Assembly (NCBI GenBank): GCA_032622095.1
Contig: CP136062.1
Location: 6,634,001-6,698,000 of the forward strand
DNA length: 64,000 bases
Source of the DNA: Siphonodentalium dalli
Taxonomy: Eukaryota; Mollusca; Scaphopoda; Gadilida; Siphonodentaliidae
Direction: 5' to 3'
The position numbers were made by a program, and so were the translations under genes. Within the stretch, counting starts at the first letter, position 1; the number at the start of each line of letters is the position of its first letter. This document shows, one piece after another, positions 57,261 to 64,000 of the stretch. The notes under the pieces were generated by a model. The model saw only the letters and a list, made by a program, of their open reading frames with translations. It did not search any database and was not told where the DNA came from.

Positions 57261-58738
57261 GCGCGAAGCGCACACATGGGTCAATAGCCCCTAACGTACA
57301 CAGTGGCGCAACCCGGCGCCGAATAAAGGCTCCCGAAGGGATGATGTGTCAGCTAATATTTATGCAAAACTTAGAATTAACACCATCTTCAAAAGGATTA
57401 AAAGTCTCTGGAAACCATTTGCACCCGTGCCCCGGTGGTATGATTTACCAACTCGTAGCTCAAGCATTCCAAATTTTTGATATTTCCCGCCAAAGCCCCT
57501 ATAGTTGAACATTGTCCAACAGGTGACAATTTCAGTCACACATTTACCTGAAGTGGTCTAAAAACGCTACAGTGAACATGGTTATAGTTGGAAACTTTCA
57601 GAACAATTTCAATCAATTTTGTTAAATATTTAACTGATATTGTGTTGGCAATAAAATTGAAAGTTTGACCAAAGTTTAAAGGTCTCACTCCAAACGAGAG
57701 CCAAACCTCCCCAATGACAGTATACATGTGGTATTTTACTAATGATGAAAAGCAAAATCATGAATGGTTCGTCAATGGTGACTGAAGGTGTCGGGAAGGT
57801 CAGATCTGGTGAGGGCACCTCTCTCTCTCATCTTTGGCAACGTTTTTCAACATTTAGTACCAAATGAAAAAGTTAATATTTTCCATCTACCGGTACTATT
57901 GTTGAATTGAAATGGATATTTGAAGGGTGTTAACTGTATATTGGGCGGTTTGAAATATTCAAGTACAATTTGGACAATGTCCAACTAAAGGGCTGCAAAT
58001 GTAATTTTTCTTACGCATATTGGCGATGGAGTGTTATTGGAAATTGACTTGACTTGAAGCATATTTGGTTTGAATAATATACTACAGGGATTGTGCACAA
58101 GTGTTTTTCAACCGATCAAATACTTCTCTAGATACAATCTAATGTAACTTAACAAGATGATGGTATAAACGCATGTACATGTTGTATGTTATTTAAATAC
58201 ATAATTGATAATGCCTTCCAGGGATTATCCGTCTGGGTGTTGTTTGTCGGCTGATCGGAAATTTCAAGTTGGTGACACCCAAACCGCGTCCCTGTCCAAA
58301 CCTCCTCTTATGTCAGGGGAAAATTCTAGAGGCTATCTGAAATTTCGATACACCTACTTTCGATTTATATCCCCACCTGGAACATTAGTTATTTCCTGTA
58401 TTTGTAATGTTCATAAAGCATCCATTTAATTTAGACACAAAACTAAATAGTATGGAAGATATGGTACTCATGCAAGCGCAATCCAATGATCTACCTACTT
58501 GTTATAATTTGCATCGATACAACAGACGTTGAAGCTAACTTGCATATGTATAAGTGTGAAATCCCGACCGGAATATACTCTTAGTCGGTTTGGTTAATTG
58601 AAACCGTTACTTAAAATTAATACTTAACATGTTCACCTACAATTTACGATTACAGGTGCAATATTGTAGGTGTTATTGTGCAAAACGAAATAAATCGCGT
58701 GTAAAATATTGTGCAATTGTTTTTTAAATGGGTTCAGA
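57261..58738. other. No recognisable feature
   Basis: Short frames only. Confidence 0.4.
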
Positions 58739-58754
58739 CTTTAGCATACATATT

Positions 58755-58870
58755 ATATCATGCCACGAATCCCTACTCGGGCTACTCATTACTCATGTTG
58801 AAATCATCCTGCACAAGTTAAAAACATGGGAATCTTTTGATTTGCTGACCTCTTCTGACGGAGAATTTGT
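58755..58870 (+). repeat. Dispersed ATGAATYTCTACTC family copy
   Basis: ATCATGCCACGAATCCCTACTC, then TGTTGAAATCATCCTGCACAAG and AAAAACATGGGAATCTTTTGA follow the order of the 48.5- and 50.1-kb copies. Confidence 0.65.
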
Positions 58871-59334
58871 AACTTGGAACAGACAACACATGGACCTTAC
58901 TTCTTCGTTAGTAACTATGCCGTAAAAACATATTTCACATTACGGCTGGTACCTCCGCGAAATTTCATGATTTAAGCGACTTTTGTTTAGCAGATCGAAT
59001 AGAGTTCCCGGGGAGTATCACGATTGTAAGTGACGCAAAGCAAATTCGGTTCACGAAAGTCGCATGATCGTGCAATCTCGACCAGGCATATTTAACTAAT
59101 GTGAAATACATTATTAAGGGGTAGGTATTTTTATCGAAAATAACAATAGAAACGGGCGGTAAAACAAAAATTTAATTAAATTGAAAATAAAATAGCCTAC
59201 GTGTCTCAAATATTTGTGTCCCCGTTGGCATACGATTAGTCTACTTTCACGAACGGTATAAAATGAAGAAATATATTACCAGCGTTGGTTTTATTGAATG
59301 CTACATATTTTCCGTCATGCAGATTGTCAAAATG

Positions 59335-59420
59335 TTCAAGGTTTTGAACTGGTGTAATGTGATCTCTATACGCTTACCCCGCGTAGAGATTCATAGTATG
59401 ATCTACCTCAATATAAGTCA
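59335..59420 (-). repeat. Dispersed ATGAATYTCTACTC family copy, reverse
   Basis: GATCTCTATACGC...GTAGAGATTCATAGTATGATCT is the reverse complement of the family head. Confidence 0.6.
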
Positions 59421-61666
59421 TCAAATTTGACCCATAAAGCAATATAAATGTAGCATTTTAAAATTATGAATATAGTACATCATGTCATATAGTAGCTTCG
59501 CTTGGTATCTCTAGAGTGATCCTACTTATTATGGCTCTGAATATATATTTATGGAAATTAATATAATGTGATATATTCATTGCAATATTCAGTTATTCAC
59601 GAACGTTCTTCGAACAATGTTATGAGCACATGTCTACAATAATGAGAACAATGACAATATGAAGGGGTAGAGTAAAGAGGTAACAAACACTGGGGCGGAG
59701 TGTCCTGAATATATGTCAGACATATGTGTCTGACCCTGTTGTATCATTGATCTTCTTACGTTCAAACATAGAGACAGGATGCATCGCCGTGGTGATGGTT
59801 GGGGCGATACGCGTGTATATAGGTGACAATCGAAACAAACTCGGAACAATATCAAATTAAGTAATTGTTCTATGAATTATGAAGCGGGACACTTAATGAG
59901 GTTATATTTCGAACATTACTACAATTTGATTAACACGTTAAAAAAATAAACTGCATAGCCTTATTACCTGTAATATGCCAAGTAGGGGGCGGCGATTATA
60001 TGTGGTTCACGGTGATTCTTTGCGAGCCCTGGTGAGATTAGTGGGGTATCTACGTACAAACATATGACTTCATGCTGTGGTAATTTACGCCCCACAAGGG
60101 AACTCATTGTCCACGGCAATTATTTTTATGAAGAAATATATTCCCTAGTATAACATACCCTTAATACACATCAAATATACATAACAGTGGCCATGTCAGT
60201 TGTTGAGATGTTCCCATTTAACCTCTTCAACAGACACAGCATTCAAGATTTGTAACGATTCGAAGTTCATGGGGCTACCTATTGACACTTCACATATCTC
60301 ACAAGGCGAAGGATTGTCAGATAATATAGGGACTTAAACATGCGTAGTGGGGTCGCGTTTAAACATCATCAGTTAGCTATCCTGAATAATAGACACAATT
60401 GGCACGCTGTTACACTGTGCAGTAGACCCAAGCGTTTGATATATGAGTACAACAATTGGATATCCGTAGGACATCACCAATATCCCACCGTTGGGTATCA
60501 CAACTGTCAAATTATTGAGACTCAAAGTCAGACGCTTGGGTGGATTCAGTTAACCCTTGACTGGATTCAGTTAACGCTGTTCCTCAACTACTGTAGTTAG
60601 CCACGTTGTTGGAACATGTCACCAATTTATCATACTAAGTATGTCAAATCCGCTTTGACAACAAGCTGTAAGAAAACAGAATAAACCATATTACAAAACG
60701 CTCTTTGACATTCACCGTACATGGGCAATGAAATCATGAACGGGCTTTATCATAGGTGATCCGACCGACCAAAATTATCAGAACTCTCGCGTATCGACTA
60801 AAATGTTCGATTTAATTATTTTCTGGATACATTTCCAATTAAATTAAATTGGCCACTGGTTATTGTAGGGTTGTGTGCAAATGTATTATATTCTTTCCTA
60901 CTATAGTAAGTCAAGGGACACCGACGTCAGTGATTAGTACCATAGGCATTTAACAACTCACATTGGATGGATTCGTCATTTCCGGTTTAAACCTAATCTA
61001 CGTAATCATATAGCTTTAAGTCGCCATTTTACAGCTAAATCCGTAGGCCAAAGTGACGCATTCGTCATCTCTGGCTTCGCAGTAGTGTCACCGTATCGTC
61101 GAGATAATTAATCGTACTTATACTAATGGCGACCCGTCGCGTTCTGTCGATTGCTAGACTCATTAATTACGACAGCCAGAATATCTTGATGTGACATTTA
61201 TAGCCGAGAAGCACTCTCACATGCATAAAGTGTTGGGAATAAGTTTTTGTCAATTTCGATATTTGATTTGCGATATCTTAGCTTAAACGGCAACTAAACC
61301 ATATAATTAGATGGTCCGGCTAACCCTGGTTAACAGAGGCTAGGCTTGAGATAACGAATTCGTCGTCCTTTGTGGACCGCGGTTTAGAAGGATGGAGCTG
61401 TGACAAATCTCGAGTGAGTGCGTGTCTAAGAGGCGACTGCCGATTGGTGTTATCGGGTCACATCGCTACATTCGCATTCGAGCGTTGCTCATAAAATACA
61501 AACATAAATTGTTATATCCAAGATGCGAGCCATCGTATAATTATTTGAAAATATATTTTATTATAGTGACATACGTATAAATATAATACATATACGTATA
61601 CTTACAAATAGTATGTGACGTGTCCAATACACCCGGCCATTAAGGCCTAGAAGTCCAATATTTACA
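59421..61666. other. No recognisable feature
   Basis: Longest unrecognised stretch in the window. Frames are short and without domains. Confidence 0.4.
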
Positions 61667-61990
61667 TTAAACTACAGTGCGTGGTGTCAAAACTTTTGAT
61701 TGTCTCCTCTCGAATGCTTTATGTAAAAATTTAGATGTCTGACAAGGAAAGATAGTCATTAGATAACCAGCCATGAAACTCAGAGTATTGACAGCATTGC
61801 TCCAGAAATTTATATTTGCGAAGAAGTCAATTCTGATGTCATCGTGCGCTCCACATGAGAAAATGAAATGGAGTTCATCTTCAACAGTGTTCCTATCGCA
61901 ATAAACACATAACCGTTCATCCAAATCCTCTCTCTTCCACCTACCGGTTTCTACACGTAATGGTAATATTCCACATCTTAACTGCGCCAT
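61667..61990 (-). pseudogene. 3' end of a second LINE: polymerase C-terminal domain
   Basis: The frame reads MAQLRCGILPLRVETGRWK, then ERLCVYCDRNTVEDELHFIF ending at SC: a C-x2-C-x9-H-x4-C zinc knuckle in the C-terminal region of many invertebrate LINE polymerases. Upstream in the same frame HSKHERSV is preceded by a stop, so the copy is 5'-truncated or broken there, and no RT motifs follow at higher coordinates. Downstream (lower coordinates), on the minus strand, the sequence runs to an AATAAAA at about 61560. It is a different family from the 13-20 kb LINE, whose knuckle and flanks differ. Confidence 0.8.
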
Positions 61991-62599
61991 TACAGAACGT
62001 TCATGTTTCGAATGTTAGACACATTTACATACAGTTCAGTTGTATAACTACATTTAATATGTGTATACACTCTGATGTGCCCTTTACACATAGCCGGTGA
62101 GCGATCTAAGCGGCGAACCCGTTAACCGGCGAAGGTTACTGCAGAGAGTTTACACATCGCCGACGAAGATACGCGTAACTTATATTCATGTCTCTCCTTT
62201 ACTTGTTAATAGTTTCCCTTTTAGTTCTCACTCAACTGCAATATGATATTGTTGTACACCAGTAAACATCTAACCGCTGCTGCTAGAGGTATGGTTGGGC
62301 AGTATAGTGAAGTGAACAATTTTAGGAATGGAAATGCCGAAATTATTAATATCCAACTCAAACATTCAGGTATTGGTAATTTTAATGATATTTAAACAGC
62401 ATTGTTGAAGGTTTGTTTGAGTTCATAGACAATCTGTGAAATGAGTGTCGCACCAAAAGCATGGTCATTGTCAGTTTTGAGATATTTTCGTCGCATACAT
62501 CTACAAATTGGTGTCTAATCATTCGGATTGGATTTTGTATTATATATTTAAGTTTCAACATCCCGAATCAAATGTGACACATTTTCCGTTTGCACAGTA
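61991..62599. other. No recognisable feature
   Basis: Nothing supported. Confidence 0.4.
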
Positions 62600-62850
62600 T
62601 ACATAGGGCCGTGGCGATGGGGGGGGGGGGGGGGAGTGTCTCATCCCAACTTTAATCAAAATATTCAAAAGCTGGAAATTTCATGCCTGACACGACAGTA
62701 TTACTTGGAAATTTGACATCAACAATATGTTGAAATTGTTCTCGTAGTTTATTTTCCAAAAAAATATTAGTGGGGATTTTTTTTAGATCAACTTTTGCTT
62801 ATTTTTTGGCAAAAGTATTGGACTGAAATTGCCATCAGTTGGAATTGAAC
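62600..62850 (+). repeat. Dispersed repeat with a G16 tract, copy 2
   Basis: G16 at 62619-62634, then CATCCCAACT, GGAAATTTCATGCCTGAC, and TTGTTCTCGTAGTTTATTTTCC follow the order of 25250-25470. Confidence 0.7.
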
Positions 62851-63392
62851 CAACCTCAGAGGTGTGTAAAGTTTGGAAAATGTCCAACAATTGGAAATCT
62901 TAAAGCAAGTCTGGATGCTAGGATTCTGCAATTTTCAGGGTTCAAATTAAAAAAAATCCTCACACCTGGCCATAACCATGGTCGGTTGATGATATTATGT
63001 TTTGGTCCCGCCCCCGTTGTCAGTTAAACAACTATCTAATTTAACTGAATCAAATCGGGGTTCAAGTTGCCTGACGCCAGACCACTAAACATGTTAGGAT
63101 TTGGGCAATGTCCAGGTTTAGACACAGGTTCAGATATGAAGGAAATGGCTCAATACGGGGCCGCCTAGAGGATTACTGTAAGTGGACAGTTAGATTAAAG
63201 CCCAACGTGGTGCGTACACGGATTTACGCGACATTGTGAGTTTGGTGAGATTCAAGGTGTGGTTCAGTTGGAAATTCCGAATATGAACAGTCCCACACCT
63301 CCATATATATGTCCACGGCGCACTCAGATTTGGATTATTGAACTAATTGTCCATTAAGTTTGAATCCATTGAAACGTGCCATCCCATTTCTT
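62851..63392. other. No recognisable feature
   Basis: Nothing supported. Confidence 0.4.
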
Positions 63393-64000
63393 CCATCTAT
63401 TATATATTTTGGAAGATCTGTCTGTGTATCTGTGTGTGGTCTGTGTGTTCGCGATGAACTCGAAAACGGCCGACCCGATTTCGATGAAACTTCGTATGTG
63501 AGGGTGCTATCGGTCGGGAAGTGGCGTAGGCATATTAATTTTCAGATCCGATGTAAACTTTTCACGTGCCGAGGTTAAATCTGTTTTTACGCCATTTTGC
63601 GCTAATATATTTCAGTTCGGTGCTAACAAATCGATTCGATATAGCGCGAATAATAAATTGCCAGTCATATAATTTGAACGGTTAGAATCTGTGGCGCTTC
63701 ATCTTTCCAATGATGTATCACACGCCTGTGTACGTTTCTACCTTAATTATCGGGAAGAACGCAGGACCATGCTTCGCCCATCGAAAAACATTCCGTAAAT
63801 ATATTACGCCGTCAACAGATCGTGACGTGATCGCGTTTAACTCTTAACCGGCCGATGTCGCGTTAACTCATCACCGGCCGAGGTATCCGCAAATGACATT
63901 GGGCTATATATCTCGGAAACGGGTGGAGCTATCGACTTGAAATTTGGTATGTGAATGTATCTTGCCCCGGATACGAATTTTATCTGGTCGCCGAGCCCGT
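63393..64000. repeat. Dispersed repeat fragments of the GACCGATTTCGATGAAA type
   Basis: CTCGAAAACGGCCGACCCGA with TTTCGATGAAACTTCGTATG (63450-63500) is echoed at 63915-63955 by CTCGGAAACGGGTGGAGC and TTGAAATTTGGTATGTGAA. ACCGGCCGATGTCGCGTTAACTC and TCACCGGCCGAGG follow a short repeat. These resemble the 3' parts of common invertebrate repeats; the second runs off the window. Confidence 0.5.

Noticed and set aside
57221-57508. 95-codon plus frame beside an AAAGAGCAGG head sequence
   Set aside because: Lies in a dispersed repeat and shows no domain.
1-64000. CRISPR arrays, bacterial operons, riboswitches
   Set aside because: Tandem repeats here have no unique equal-length spacers, and the coding and splice features are eukaryotic.

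Overview
This is animal nuclear DNA that is almost entirely repetitive. I find no complete, confidently functional host gene. The window is AT-rich, lacks bacterial-style operons, carries LINE, hAT, Crypton-type, MITE, satellite and minisatellite sequence, and has GT-AG splice signals inside one transposon. A short motif near 43.8 kb (AGGGAGATAACTCC), several dispersed families with an ACAGACAAACAGACAG-type tail, and non-LTR elements with a PHD finger suggest a marine lophotrochozoan, probably a mollusc. That assignment is inference from recall, not a search result.

Layout. 1-2.2 kb: ~160-bp satellite interrupted by another repeat. 3.4-7.9 kb: a striking A-B-A-B-A-B-A array (A about 451 bp, B about 903 bp). 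Its outer ends are perfect 18-bp inverted repeats and it is flanked by AAGT on both sides. 8-12.9 kb: dispersed repeats and a reverse-strand fragment of the LINE that follows. 12.9-20.6 kb: a nearly full-length non-LTR retrotransposon encoding an SGNH hydrolase-like ORF, then a long ORF with PHD finger, coiled coil, APE-type endonuclease, reverse transcriptase and C-terminal zinc knuckle. It is broken by several single-base frameshifts in or near A-rich tracts. 22.3-24.5 kb: a mariner-type MITE and an internally deleted hAT with perfect 8-bp target duplication that still carries a two-exon BED-finger ORF.

25-30.5 kb: nested direct and inverted duplications. The inverted arms hold decayed C2H2 zinc-finger units. 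32.4-34.3 kb: a hairpin and local duplications. 34.3-39.5 kb: a nested satellite region, with a large 37-bp minisatellite inside a ~60-bp array, flanked by inverted copies of a ~165-bp repeat. 40-52 kb: several MITEs, a tRNA-like sequence, minisatellites, one possible host exon, and a 1.26-kb element with GCTTAAG-rich subterminal repeats whose empty site can be inferred from related copies. 53-57 kb: a 183-bp foldback element, a 43-bp tandem array, and a degraded Crypton-type tyrosine recombinase (DUF3504-like). 57-64 kb: dispersed repeats plus the 3' end of a second LINE on the minus strand.

The genes do not form a pathway. The window records repeated transposon insertion, decay and tandem amplification. 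Most small ORFs seen in repeats are conserved only because the DNA copies are recent.
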